The notes under the pieces: generated by a model
The model's input: the letters and a program-made list of their open reading frames with translations, nothing else
Told to the model about the DNA's origin: nothing
Database searches by the model: none
Part shown: piece by piece, positions 26,759-40,811 of the stretch
Layout: every line of letters starts with the position of its first letter
Position numbering within the stretch: position 1 is the stretch's first letter
NCBI GenBank assembly: GCA_012861695.1
Contig: JAAOOA010000016.1
Span: 22,481,702-22,545,701, forward strand
Source: Trematomus loennbergii
Taxonomy: Eukaryota > Chordata > Actinopteri > Perciformes > Nototheniidae
Direction: 5' to 3'
Length of the DNA: 64,000 nt
Translations under genes and position numbers: made by a program

Positions 26759-27514
26759 CTGTACATGGCCCATTCCCCCCTTTAGCCATCCCTATAAAAT
26801 GACAGAATTCTTGAAATTTGTAGAGGGCTTAGAGCAAAGAAATTGTCCTTTTAGTGGGAAAGTGAATTTACCAGCAGAGAAGGGACAATGATTTGTAAAT
26901 GGTTCGGATGGGAGTATCAAGACAAGGAAGGAAATGGCTTGTAAATTGTTGGGAGCAATGTCTGTTTCTCTGCATCAAAAACCCCACAGCTGTATAATGT
27001 ACTACGTCTGTTCAAAGTTTAAACGGTTATTTATGTGCAGAGTGCAGTGGGATGTATTATCTTAGAGATCAGAATACCTGTTAAGATCCTCTGTTGGCTG
27101 CCCAAATCCATTTTAATTCAATCTCATGTTATATTTTCTAACAATATTAAAGTCTTGAAGGTTTTATCTTAAAGCCAGAATTTTTATATATGCCATGTTG
27201 GGGTTGCATCTGAAGTTCTTGTGAATTTTCTTTACCTTTAAGACTCCTTTTGCTTTATAAAGTGCCACCCACATGTGTATTCTTATTCACAACTAGTATA
27301 TCTTTCAGTTTTAATAGAGGCATGTATCTGTAGTGGCCCTGAGTGTCTCTTCTGTTGAGATCAAGCAGAAAGAACTTCAAAGTCTTGTTTCAGAAAGTCT
27401 TTTTATATGCAGGCCTGCGTTTTCTCCCAGTCGTTGTCGTTTCAGAAGAGCTGAAGGCTTATAAAAGCCATGTTAGGGTTATTATGAACATCCTATATCT
27501 GCTACAGCCATCAC

Positions 27515-27518
<4 letters not shown>

Positions 27519-27560
<42 letters not shown>

Positions 27561-27602
27561 TGTGTGTGTGTGTGTTGTGTGGTGTGTGTGTGTGTGTGTG
27601 TG

Positions 27603-27683
<81 letters not shown>
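27519..27683 (+). repeat. (GT)n microsatellite
   Basis: GT tract with TGGTG and TGTTGTG junctions. Confidence 0.97.
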
Positions 27684-27684
<1 letters not shown>

Positions 27685-30183
27685 TTAGGCAGGGCTACAG
27701 TGGAATCCGTTTACTCTCAATAATTTTGCAGATCGCTTTTTGTGAGCCTGAGAGGAGGAATGAACATCCTGAGTTCATTGGCCATTAGAGAGAGCTAGAC
27801 CAGTGTGTGTGTGTGTATATGTGTGCAAGTATACATGTGTGTTTGTGCTTATAAGTGAGTGTGTGCTAGATGAGTGTGTATGTCAGGAGAGCTAGTTTGT
27901 TTGGCTAAGTGAGGCAATTTTGGTCTTTAAGTATCTCATGTCACTTCCCCTCAAAAAGGGGCAAGTGATACAAGTGCTCCATTCTTAGCAACACACACAC
28001 TTACAAACATCTGTATGGGCAGGTACACACACCGATGCATACAATTCAGGCTCCAATTTAGAAATATGTGTTTGTATTTAAATACTTAGTAATTAAGTAT
28101 AATTAGGAAGTATTAATATGAGTTTTATACTTGATGTAGGTACCTCTAATTCCTTTTCCCACTCACACACTCACTATTGTTTTGCATGCATTCCCATGTC
28201 CTCCAAAGCCCAAATTAAACAAATCAAATGACTAATCACTGATATAATTGAAATCAAAGTATTTAATCCCTAAAACAGACTCAGTGACATGCTCACAGAA
28301 AAGATAGAACAAATATAAAACAGAAGAATGTAAATAGTTGCTCGTCAAAAGCAGCCTAATTCCTTTAAGTCAAGTAAGATGTTACCTGATTGGTTCTCCA
28401 CGGTGGTCCTCTGATTAACCTGACCAGCCAGCAACCCACAGACTTTGATCAGTGATTGGTGAGGTCACTCGATGAGGTCAGCCGGCGTCTGCCGTGAAAC
28501 TGAGAGGGCCGGTGATGAAGTATTTGAAGAGCATCGTTCCAAAATGACACGTGACACCTAATTTTACCCAAAAAGTTAAAGAGGTGATTACTGGCATGCA
28601 TGAGGGTAGAACTCGTATTGATTCAGATTGACTTCATCAACCATACACACTCCGTGACTTAGAAAATCACACAGGTTTTTAACAACCCCAGGTATGTTTG
28701 AACCGTCAAGAAAATCTATTATATTGGATATAAGACTGTTTGATATAGCTGAAATCAATAGTACCATTTTAATATGTTCTTATTGAGTGCCTCATGAGGT
28801 GGCATATGTACGCAAATCACATAAGAAGTGAAGTGACCTGAGTTCCATTGCAAAGTAGATTTGAGTTTGTTACTTTCTAGTTACGACATTCATGTGGAGT
28901 TTTTTTTTACAATTCAGACATTATGGCATGTTATCATTCAGGATACCATTTCACCAAAAACAAGAAGTTGAATCACAAAAATTAGAGCTTAAATGTTAAG
29001 GCAGTTAATCCGTTTATCAGACTGGGAACTATTTTGTCATCTTCAAGCATAAACACCAAACATTCAATTCAACAATTGTTTCCCTCTAGTTAATATTTGT
29101 AAGTTGTGGACATAACAAAACCTTTGAAGACATCATGTTGCACTTTAGTTATTGTAACATTTTTGTGTACTTGTTTCTGTACTTCTACTTCTCCTTTTTG
29201 TTGCAGCCATTTTTATTTTATATAAGTATATGGCATATTTTGAATATGCGTCACCCGAGTCCCTCCCTGTCCTCTTTTCTTCCTACTTGGCTTTTCCCCC
29301 CTCCCCACTGTCTCTTTCATTTTCCCTGCTTTAACATCTCTCTTCGCCCCCCCGCTGCTTCAGAGGAAGATGAACTCTGAACAGCTGGTGCTCCCTGCGT
29401 GCCGTGAGTTATGGCGCGCTGCTGTCCTCTTGGCTTTTATCGATAATATTACACTGGCTGATGTAAATATGACTCTGGCTGCAACAACTCTGCTTGCCCT
29501 CTCCATCAACCTGATACAAAGCTGTGTGTGTGTGTGTAGGTGTGTACCTGTGTGTATGCAATAGCAAGTGGAGAGGTCAGGGGAAGATTCACTGTGTATC
29601 TACTGTATGTCTTTGTGTGTTTTATATTCACTTCCTGACCCCAAGACACTCCTTCCCAAGGTAGAAGCACAGCGTTAGGCTACATGCACTTTGCAGAGAT
29701 CCAACATGACAAACGGCTCTGAGTTTTAAGCTGGTTAAAAGAAGATCCTGCCCTCGTGCGTCCATATATTTTCCGTCTGTCTATGCAGGGCTGCGACTTC
29801 CCGCAGTGCTGTAAATAATATGTCTCTTCACGGGTCAGTGTCTCCATGCACAGAAACATGACTGGATTTTACTGCCACGTTGAGTTTTATGGATGTCGTT
29901 TGTCTTTACATTCCTCCATTTTTGCCTGAATTAGAGATGGTATTCATTATCATTACTGCAAAGACAAGAGGTAGAGAGAAATAGACACAGATCAAGTAAA
30001 GTGTTGCTAAAACAAGACTACACACACACACACACTCACACACACAAACTTTGAGCCATCATCTGCATTGTATGTGCTGATTAGGTTTGTTGGTGCTCTG
30101 ACCTGAAGGTGTAAATTCTACATGAATGCCTTGTCAATTAACCTAAGTGAACTCTAATGCTCTGGCTATTAAAGATACTACGC

Positions 30184-30226
30184 ACACACACACACACGCG
30201 CACACACACGCACACACACACAAACA

Positions 30227-30291
<65 letters not shown>
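30184..30291 (+). repeat. (CA)n microsatellite
   Basis: CA tract with CGCG and AAACACC interruptions in its first third. Confidence 0.97.
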
Positions 30292-30294
<3 letters not shown>

Positions 30295-30382
30295 ACATGG
30301 GCATACTTACAAATACATAGTCAGAAAAGCTCATTGAGCTGCAGCTGCTACACACCCACACACTCGAACCAAGTCAGTCCAT

Positions 30383-30522
<140 letters not shown>

Positions 30523-30529
30523 TTCACAG

Positions 30530-30740
30530 CATTCTGCCATTCCTCTAACACAGGCTGGCAGGAAGCAAATGTGTCATTTATTGGGGCCTGTTTCCAATCT
30601 GTGCTGATGATGAATATCTCCGATCCCCCCCATGCTGCTCCTGAATATTCGGAGACAAAGGCCTCTTATGAAATTATACTGTCATTAGAATGACTGCTCT
30701 GATTAGATACTGGGACCGGATTAGCCATCTGCTTGGCTCT
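30530..30740. promoter_or_regulatory. Candidate conserved non-coding element
   Basis: Unique sequence directly after two CA tracts, with GAAATTATACTGTCATTAGAATGA and CTGATTAGAT. No coding potential recognised. Confidence 0.3.
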
Positions 30741-31219
30741 TGCGCAGAGGAATGATATGATCTGAACGAATTACCATGTATGTATTGGAGGGTTTAGTTT
30801 CAAAATATGATATGCTGTATTCATTTTGAGAGGCTAAAAAAATTCCCTGTGTGGTGGAATTCTTTAATGCACGACTCTTGACTATGGCAGGGTACTGTGA
30901 TGTTGATAACACTATATCGGTCATTTTGTTTGAAATAAATAGTCATTATAAGATAAAAAAAACAACACAATAATTCTGAACCAAAGGGGAATAAATCAGA
31001 TTATAAAATATTTAAGACCAAATTTGAGTTTCAAATACTAAAACATAAATAATTCCACTTGTTTATCTTGGCTCCTTAAAAACGACCGATTCACGAATAG
31101 ATATACCATGTTTACAAAAATACTTAGCCTGATTGCACATATTAAGCTAATGAAACAGCTCTCTGTTTTGGATAACCCTATCCAAGTAAATATTTTACAT
31201 TTTCAATGCCTCTTATAGT

Positions 31220-31570
31220 TTAGGCCGTTGCATTTGCTTCCACATGTCACGCAGCATAAAGAATGGAGATGGTTGTAGGCAGCGTGCTGGTGGAGTTGCC
31301 ACTGTGGAATGGACATATGCAGCAATTTATCACTTGTCTCTCAGCACATGTGTGGGTGGCCCGGCAGCGGGTATTATTGCAATTTGTGAGCAATTGACAG
31401 TAATCCCCCTCTTTCTGCTTGTGTGAAAGCTCATCATCCCCCCGCTCGCCGACAGGCACGTCTTCACTAGAGATGACCTCCAGAGCTTTGTGTTGCAGCT
31501 CGTACTGTATATCATTATGAGATTGTCTCAAAGTTGCTGTTGGTGGTCTGGAGAGGCCTCTCGAAGTAAA
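31220..31570. promoter_or_regulatory. Candidate conserved non-coding element
   Basis: Unique block open in frames on both strands without any protein similarity I recognise. It has GGTATTATTGCAATTTGTGAGCAATTG and ACACATGT-type E-box sites. Openness on both strands suggests constrained non-coding DNA rather than a gene. Confidence 0.3.
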
Positions 31571-33612
31571 CAACTACACTCGGAGAAACTAAGCTCAAAT
31601 GAATCCTTGCAGATGTGGATGTCAACTATATGAAGGGCTATTCAACTACTTTCATGACAGAGGAAACACTGATGCATTTGCTTTAGTCTTTACACCAACG
31701 TACTGTATTGGGGTGAATCGAGATGACCCACAAAACATACTTTAAATTCGGAGGTCAGTCTTTCACCTGTGGCAGGTTTGAGTAGTGCCTGAAAACGTAA
31801 GTATTTTTCTTCTGAATGTCCTCAGTTGTTGAGGATCTAGGAGGAAGTTAAGGGTTGTGCCGCTGCTCCACTGTCTGACTTTAGTTTACTTGCAATGCCT
31901 TATTCAATCCAGGAAGCATGATGTGTAGCCACTGTGAAGAAGTTAAGAGGAGGAGGTCAGGGTGGATATGTTGGCGTTCACGGTACAGACTCTGACACCA
32001 GAGACAGAGTTTTGCGTCCCACATGCTGTTTGGTTTAGGCTACTAAAGCACTTGGTTGAAATCAAGGACAAATTGTGGCTTTGGTAAGAAATTAAAGTCA
32101 ACACTTCCTGTTTCATGCTTCGACTCAGTATTGACTTTTTTAATATTTAACCAAGACCACGATCTTTCCTTAACTTTATCCAAGTTTTTCTCAGTAGCCA
32201 AGAGTTCATTTTGTAAGCAAAGCAAATGAAAAGTGAATGTTTTGTTGGTCGGTTTCATTTGAATATTCCTTCGTTATGTTGATCCTGCTTTTGGCCACAC
32301 TGTTTACCAAACGTATTTGCCATTAAAATGTAGTTTTTGACCGCGATTTAAAGACAGTGTCATGCTGGCTCAATTGACACTATAATCTATAGAGTTCATT
32401 GACAAGATCATCATTTATGAATACAACAATTACAGTAAAACCATTGGCTAGATTTCCATAGTTTAATAATGTTAGATATAGTGTGTTCCCAAACCTGCAA
32501 AAACAAGGTCTACATGCTATGAGAGCTTATTAATCTGTAGTTAATTAATTTATAGAAGCTGAACAGGGTTCGATAGGGACCAGCAAGATAAATATAGACA
32601 GGAAAGTTGTATGTAAGTTTATGTTTACTTGTCAATAAACTGCTCCGATCTTCTTAATTTACATTAAATATATATCTGAATGTATTTCTTTTTGTATTAA
32701 TACTCAAGATGTCATGTGAGATGAGTTTAAGGAGTACCAGCTTAGACGATGCAGTAACAAGTTTTGAATTAATGTATACTATTGTAGTCGTGTGTTTCCC
32801 TATATAGTTTGCTGTAAATAGGAAGTGTTACATTATGATTTATAGTCTGGCTTGAAGATGAATCACTGGTGTAAACAGCAACACTGTATGGAGAAACTAA
32901 ACCTCAGTAAAGTGTAATGATGCATTACGAGGCAGTTCCTCCGCATAAGCCCCATCTTTTCTCTCAAAACGCTGTGGTTGCCATATGTTCAGATTGACTA
33001 TAATTGTTAGTTTCCTGTACCAAGTGTTCAGAGGTTTGCAGGCATTTAATATACCCTACAGGCAGAATTAAAAAGCAATCATGAAATTCAATTCTTCCAA
33101 ATAAAAACAAATGAGCGACACGCCGTGCCACATGCCTATTTACAAAGCAAACACTTACTTCATCTTACGCGATGCCCAAAAGAGATCAGAGCACAGCAAC
33201 AAGTGTGATGGATGGTTTGGTTTAATGAGAGAGAAGTCATTTAGAAGATGAAAGTAGATACAATTAATGGGAATTCTTGGAGGCCACAGCATGGAAATGG
33301 GATTTGCTAAGCTTCCACAACTAATACATTAAACACTTAGCAAACTGTGAAGAGATAAAAGTAGGAGCTACTGTAAAGACGGGGCAACAATGCCAACACT
33401 TATGATTGACTTTGTGGTGTTCTGTTCTGTGATGATGGCATAAATCAAAGTGTTCCTTGGAAACAAAGTTCAGCTGATTGAGAACATCTGTTTTCTTCAT
33501 GCATCTGTCGTTTTATTAACATTTATTATTGTTACATTTGCTATCAGCATGACTGAGTTCGGCAATGTTGGATTGTCAGTAGGCCCACCACATTGATCCA
33601 AACGGAAACACT

Positions 33613-33960
33613 ATTTGATGGATTGCCATGAGACTGTTTACAGATGTTCATGGTGCTCAGAGGATACTTCATTCTGAATTAGGTGATTCTGGGATTTCTT
33701 GAGCACCACCAGCATGTACACATTTCGTTTTTTTCCTGGAACATTAAATGTAGTGGATTGATTACAAGTACATTCATGGTTCCCAGAGGATGAATCCTAA
33801 TGATTTTTGGTGATCCTTTTGACTGAATGCCACATGCAGGTTCACGTTTTTTCTCATCCTGTGAAATACTGGATTGGCACCACATTTTATACAGACATTC
33901 ATGGGTCCCAATTAATGTATCGTAATGACTTGTGATTTGGGTGGTGCCAGGCATTGGCTT
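33613..33960. repeat. Degenerate three-unit repeat, period about 125 bp
   Basis: Related units centre on TTCATGGTGCTCAGAGGAT (about 33648), TTCATGGTTCCCAGAGGAT (about 33774) and TTCATGGGTCCCAATTAAT (about 33900), each preceded by a TGGATTG-like segment and followed by an AATGA/GTGATT-like segment. I recall similar dispersed repeats in fish genomes but cannot name the family. Confidence 0.6.
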
Positions 33961-35559
33961 TTAACTCAAGCAGCTCTTTGTACAGCATGGACTCTCTTGA
34001 TTCCTTAGTTTGTTGATATCATCAAATGACCGCTGAAACTTTACTTTACTAAACATATTTATAGGTGGGATCTTAGTTAGAATGTCCATTGAATCTTCTG
34101 TGAAGTTGCTCATGCTAGAGCAAATATACTGTATATATATTATTTTCAAAATTCAAGTTTTCAACACCAATGGAAATCATTTACATGACATTAAACCATC
34201 AGTGTCTTGTCATAATACCATCAGAGGGACAAATGAAATTCTCTATATAAAAATATAAACTTGTGCAGCTGTCCTCAACCCACCCACAGAGGCTACAAAA
34301 AGTATAACTATTCTATCCAATGTATCAGGACACAGTAAAACAAAGCACCAATCACATAACCAAAACTTCATGTCAGTCATCTTCATGCCATAAAAACACC
34401 ATGTAGTATGATATATAACAAGACGTGTCTCTCCGGTACAGTATCACTACAACCCCTGACTCTATCATGGAACTATTTACTGCCCATATGGCTGGTGACA
34501 CGGGGTCAAGCCTGTGTTTCAAGTGAAACCACAAAGTGTTGTAAAAACCCTGCATACAGGAATGGAGACAAATTCAAGCATTAGCACATTGCTAATTACT
34601 GCGGGTCGCTTTTAATAAATTCTTTCCTGACATACGAGTTCCAGCACTGTAAAAAAGGAAGAATGCTGCATGAGGGAAAAACATTAAGTGATGCTGCAGA
34701 CTTAGCTATAAGTGGAAGGCGTGGGTTGTATGTTAAGAAATACTATACTGGAATATCTCTAACATTCACACAGGACACTGAAGATTTTAAGAATACTCAC
34801 TTGAAGAATAATATCTTGAATACAAATAGAATCCTTGCCAATCATAGTAAATAAAGTCAGTTGTGAAAGCTGCGCTGCAGAGCTCTCTGTGACTAATTTG
34901 ATATTATGTTGTTTTGTGTCTCTCTTTGCTGTTTTAGTAAAACAAATTTCCAAAATAAATTAGCATCCCAGCTCTGGCCTTTTTTCACACTGACATAACA
35001 TTGTGGTTTCATAGTTGAGTCTTCTTTTTAGTTGTTGTTAGGGTGGGGTAGACTTTGCCTCATGTTTCTAGCCAAAAAGGCATTTATTTGCTTTTCCACG
35101 AGTTACATGATCAGAAGCAATTCTGGTTATCTGATATTATTAAATGTCCCAGCCTTATGTCTCCTTTGATCCAGAACGCACTGAGGTTTATCTGATGCTA
35201 CATATTGGTCCCATGGCAGTTTCTTAGTTGCTTGCCGTATCAAAATACTCCAAAGGGCAGGTTAAGCTCGGTTTGCAAGTCATTGCCAATATGCTTAACA
35301 AACTGAATTGATTACACATGAACATCCATACAAACTGCTTTAGTTTGACACTAGTTGGTCAATTTAAAATGATCAAGGATAAAATAAAAAGTCAAACGTG
35401 CTATACTTTGCAAGTCTACTAGGTTTAATTAACAAAGAAAATCACAGTAAAAGCACACCTATACATCTGCCCGAAAGGAAGTGGATGCATGGAGGGGCTG
35501 CACACTTTGCCCTCTGCACACTTTGCCAAATTCTAGACGATAATAATACATAATTCCAA

Positions 35560-35910
35560 ACTGGAGTGTGTTTGCAGTCATTTAGAACAAGCCCACAGCG
35601 TTGACATAAATCAGGGGTGCGTGAAGCTCATATACCTGCATGTCTGCACACTGTGGGTTTGACGAGAGACAGGTCTGAGGGGATTTCACCGTAAAGGTTA
35701 GGAAGCGTGAAATATCTGAGAAGTGCTGGAGCCCTTCTCCTCTCCAAATTATAGCCCAATGCATGCAATACGGTCTTAGTGGTTGAGGGGAAACGCCTTG
35801 GCAGCGCATAAAGGGCTCAGTGTGCGGCTGAAATGACCGTGCGACTCCTGAAAATAAACAGGAATCAAATGGAGTGATTGATCGAATAAATTAACCATAG
35901 CAGTGAGCGC
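35560..35910. promoter_or_regulatory. Candidate conserved non-coding element
   Basis: Unique block with ACATAAATCA, CCAAATTATAGCCCAATGCATGC and GAGTGATTGATCGAATAAATTAACC (PBX/Hox-like composite). No gene signals. Confidence 0.3.
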
Positions 35911-36995
35911 CACTCTCACTCTCTCCTCATGCTCACACTCTCCCTTTCACACACTCACACACACACACACACACTGCTACTGATCAGCTCCAATGACCAG
36001 CCTTGTAGAAAAACAGACACTTGTTGCTGTTTGCTCCAGTGCTCAGCCAGCTGCAATTTCGGTGTAAATGTGTTCCACAGCAGTTTGGTGGTGCCGGGCA
36101 GTGGGTATTGGTGTGTTAGGGTTTATTTAACATTCAGTAATCACTGTAGCTGCATGAGGGCACATTACAGGGCTTTTTAATGTACCGTCTTCCCCCAGAA
36201 AAATGTTCTGATTGCAATAAAGTGGAAGGTAAATGCACCAAAGGGCATTCTAACGTTGCTGAAACAGCTAGTTGTACGTGGATATAGAAGTTTGTATTTC
36301 TGTTCATTATTGACTTTTGGTTATCTTCGGATATTGCCATGGTATTATAGTCTTTGACTGATTTTGTGAATAGTACTTAATATTGTTAATGCGTCCTTGT
36401 GTTTGTTTTGCTTGTCACATTGCACAAAGAGCTATTAACCCAGACTTTTATGAATTACATATGTTTATTATTGTAGTCAAAGTGTTGCATGGGAGCTTTT
36501 TGCCTTTGAACTTGAGTATAATGATGTGTTAGCACTGGATGTGTTGCTTGACATTTGTGGTTTCTGTGGAGTTGTGGATATAGGGAAATCAGAAAAATCT
36601 GATATTGAGTCTCTGCATCAGATTAGAATTTAGCAACCCATTATAGCAGAAATCTTCAATTGAAGTTGTTCAGTTATGTTTGTAGTTCATTCAAACTGTG
36701 TGAGTATAAAATGTACACGGAAACTTCCAAACGAATGCATTGAGTGGATGCAATAAGTAGGCTGCAGGTAGAAAAGCTGTGTGAAGAAAAGAGGCAGAAA
36801 TTATTCTCTTTTCTACCTGATTGTGTTGGTGTTTGCCCGTGATGAACATGAAGGTGATGCTTGACTCACCTTTTAACTGCCTGTGAAATTGCTGTGTTTT
36901 GTGCAGGCCTATATATACTAGAGTGGGCTTGAAATGTAAACCGTCCAATCTGATGAACCTGCCGACCGGTCAGAGCCTTCTGGAAATGAAGACAA

Positions 36996-36996
<1 letters not shown>

Positions 36997-37046
<50 letters not shown>

Positions 37047-37068
37047 CACACACACACAGACACAGACA

Positions 37069-37138
<70 letters not shown>
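36997..37138 (+). repeat. (CA)n microsatellite
   Basis: CA tract interrupted by CAACA, AGACACAGAC and CACCAC. Confidence 0.97.
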
Positions 37139-37140
<2 letters not shown>

Positions 37141-37199
37141 CTCCCTCCCTGCTGCTTGCCTCTGCGGTTTATTGAAATCCCCTCCTTGCTCTATAGGAT

Positions 37200-37670
37200 A
37201 GCCCCGGCCTCTGGGGTAACAAGATAGATGTAAACAACCAATTATTGGATAGGCCCTCATTCATATCCCTTTAACCGGTATAGACACAGAGGCTCTGGCT
37301 TTAATAATTTCTCTCTCTCATGCCCAACATTGGGATGTCTGTCTGAAAGAATGTTACTCATCAACCCCTTGTTGCGCTCGTCTCAGGTCAGTCCTGTAGA
37401 ATAAAAAGCCACGTCCCCTCCCTTGTACCCCAACCACAACACATAGGCTTTGCAACACACACCAAAACACACATCTTGCAATAATCAGCTCAATTAGTGC
37501 AGGTCGTGGTGGAGAGCGGCCGAGGTGAGCGGTGGGAGGTTGTGAAAATAGGGGGTTGGCTATTAGGGGAAACGCGATCTCCATTCATCAGCGGCCGTAA
37601 TAATTACCGTTTGAGAGCCAGAGCCCTCTGATCAAACTGATCCGTGGAAACAAGTGGTTTACAAACACTG
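37200..37670. promoter_or_regulatory. Candidate conserved non-coding elements (two adjacent)
   Basis: Unique DNA after the CA tract with AACCAATTATTGGATAG, AATAATCAGCTCAATTAG and CGGCCGTAATAATTACCG. No repeats or frames explain it. Located about 5 kb upstream of the six2 promoter. Confidence 0.35.
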
Positions 37671-38000
37671 TCACGGGCCAGTCAGGGGACTCACCCCGGC
37701 ACTGTGCACACCCGGAGGTTCTTAGCATGAGTGCAACCAAGAGGATTTGTATTTGTATTCCCATTGTAATTGACTACTTTATTTTTGTATTTGCTCTCAT
37801 ATATCCTTTCTGAGGAAGTGACTTGTTGCTCCCCAATCAGATGCAGAATTAAGAGCTTATAGGAGAGAACAAACAAAGACAAAGTGAGCAGGTGTTGAAT
37901 GAGACATGTCAACAGGATGAGTTTCTTCAAGTTTTCAAACGTTTTCATGTCTAAGATTTCAAAAAATCCCAATATTTAATCAATTTTAACTATATATAAA

Positions 38001-38734
38001 CTTGTCCATGCTTTTATCTTCAGTAGACTGGACTACTGTAATGGTGTCTTCACAGGTCTCACTAAAAAATCCATTAGAAAGCTGCAGCTGATTCAGAACG
38101 CCGCTGCTCGAGTCCTCACTAACACTAAGAAAGTGGATCACATCACTCCTGTTCTGAAGTCTTTACACTGGCTTCATGTGTCAAAGAATTGATTTCAAAA
38201 TACTGCTGCTGGTTTATAAAGCATTGAATGGTTTAGGCCCAAAAATACATTTCTGACCTCCTGCTAAATTATGAACCATCCAGAACTCTCAGGTCTTCAG
38301 GGACTGGTCAGCTTTCTGGCCCAGAGTCAGAACTAAACATGGAGAAGCAGCGTTCAGTTATTATGCTCCAAATATCTGGAACAAACTCCAGAAACCTGCA
38401 GGTCCGCTGCAACTCTTACTACTTTTAAATCCAGGCTGAAGACTTTTCTTTTTGCCGCTGCTTTTAATTGAAACTGAGCGGTTGTGTAACCTTAAAGAAA
38501 GGCATCAGTAAAATTGAACTATATCTTAAACTGCACTGTAACTTTTTATTCATGTACTTTTTTATTCATGTACTTTTTATTAATGTATTTTTTTCTTTTA
38601 ATGTTTCTTTTATTATCTTTTCTTTTTAATGACTGTTTTGAAATGCCTTTGTCTGAATGTCTTTCATTTTTGTAAAGCACCTTGAATTACCTTGTGTTGA
38701 AAGGTGCTTTTAAATAAACTTGCCTTGCCTTGCC
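38001..38734 (+). mobile_element. 5'-truncated L2-like LINE, C-terminal end of ORF2 and 3' tail
   Basis: Conceptual translation gives the end of a reverse-transcriptase ORF of the L2/CR1 type: FSRLDYCNGVFTGL, LQLIQNAAARVLTN, HITPVLKSLHWL, ILLLVYKALNGLGP, YAPNIWNKL, with frame breaks near 38182 and 38263. The polymerase catalytic part is missing. The 3' end has the usual AAGGTGCTTTTAAATAAA tail and a short TTGCC tandem repeat ending at 38734. The copy is dead and old. Confidence 0.85.
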
Positions 38735-40740
38735 TATTCTGACTTATTGTTGCCATATCTGAATGCCTGTCATAGAGCAAGGTGGGATGACACACGTTGA
38801 CTTTAATGAAATGTATTAGGTCAACAGATTCCACATAACTGTATCAGGTTAGTTGAAAGGAATAATATTACGTTTAAATGAAAAAAAATACATTTAATTC
38901 AAGTCAACTTTTCAGTGTATCAGTGTAGCTGCCTGTTATTCTCATACAGTGTATTATCTCATCCGAATACATTAATAAGACCCCGATGGAGCTCTTACAA
39001 GCAGACCCTATTTTGGTTACATCTGCCCTCATCATGCCCATAATAGTCCAAATGACTAAGGACAGAGTAAGCTATGGATGAGCTATAGGCCTTTATGCAA
39101 CCACTGCTGACACAGAGACACATGGCACAGGGACGCAACATAATTAGTGCCAACAGTCAAAGCTTAGACTAAAAAATAAAATAAAATAAATAAAATACAG
39201 TAGTATGTCTATGTATATTTAGATTCCTGTTTCTCTCTAAACCTCTAAGGCCTTAAAACGCACATCTGAACGTCCTTGGATATAAAAAGAGACGATACAC
39301 ACCCTCAGTGGGAAATAAAGTGACCACTGTGAGTGTAGCAGCACCTCTTTCACCAGGGTGAGTGTGTGTGTGTTTTGGGCTCACTTAGGCCTTTCAGTGT
39401 GTGTGTAAGATGGATGGAGATGATAAGTTTTATCTGAGATCGGTTTTAACAGTCACGACTGTCAAACAGTGTTTAGGCAGCAGGCGCTCATTTTCACTCA
39501 TCGGTTTCTCCGATGTTCATCAGCTGACTGAATCAAAGTCAACAGAGCAAAGGCAAGTGATTTAATGTCGCGTCTGATACATTGTGATTTATGACGCTGT
39601 ATTTGTATGGATTATTATTATCTCTTATTAAATTAGGGAATACAACTCATTCATAATTAATGAAGATATATATTTTTTTTCGTGTATGCATTGTGTGTAT
39701 AAATCGCTTCCTTGTTTTCCTCGCTATCCATTGCAGTGGAGCCCCCGGTCCCCTGACGATTACCATCAGTCAGCTTAATGCCGTAATACTCTCTGAACTG
39801 CGCTTCAGGCGAAACCCAAGTCAATGTATTAAACAAAGGGGAACACACACGGAAACAGGGATCAGGCTCCTCTTACGGACTCCTCATCTCTGGTGATAAA
39901 CTAACTTCATAATTACACTAATAACTCATTTTCAGCAGTCCGACTCAGATGGTATAGCCCATCGGAATAAAAGGTGGTACTTTTAATCTAAACCCGGAAA
40001 ACGTATATGATTTTAAATATTCTGCTGATATTTACTATTCATTTTTGGAATTTATATTTATAGAAGAGACGTTATAGAATAGAGGGCTGCAAATATATCA
40101 AATTACGCCTTTCAATATTAAATACCATGCATTATAATCATAACCATAATAATAAAGAATAACAATAATCAAAATATAATACAAATGATGTTATTTTCAC
40201 ATGTATGTTATTATTCGTATTCTTAGTAGCATTGTAATATTTACTTTATTTTTTTGTGTTCACACTGTATCCTATAACTTTCATTTAACAAGCGTGTTGT
40301 GTGTATGGGTAGTGTGCGCGTGTGTGTCTGTGTGTGTAGTTGGAGGCAGCAGTCTCGAGTGATGTGATACTGTGTGTGGGTGTAGCTGACAATCGTATCT
40401 CTAATGAAGAGGTCCCATGGTGAAGCGATAGAAATCTACCAACTGGTCAATCTGTGGCCCAACAGTCAATAACACACATGCCCGTCCGCGTGACACACGT
40501 CCCCATACACCTGACAACACCAACATAAAACATATGACACTGTTTTCATTATGCTGCTGCCAATTTTGAGGATTTGCATCGAGCCAAAACAACCTCGTCA
40601 TTTTTCATCAACAAGTATCATTTTCTCCTCTGAATTATAAACCTATACCTTCGCCTTTTCCCCGCATCATGTTATCTTAATCATCACATTGAAATGATTG
40701 CTCTGCTCTTCAAACCCTATCTCCTAATCCTGCTGTGATT

Positions 40741-40811
40741 ATGATATCTGACTTCCATCTTCCACTATAGCTACTGCACCGAACCGTGTTAGCCAGACGA
40801 CTCAAATACAG
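40741..40811 (+). repeat. Direct repeat copy 1 flanking the hAT-like element
   Basis: Starts ATGATATCTGACTTCCATCT and ends AGCCAGACGACTCAAATACAG. It matches 41313-41380 apart from a cluster of substitutions and a 3-base gap in the middle. Its last CAG coincides with the first bases of the hAT-like element. Confidence 0.85.
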
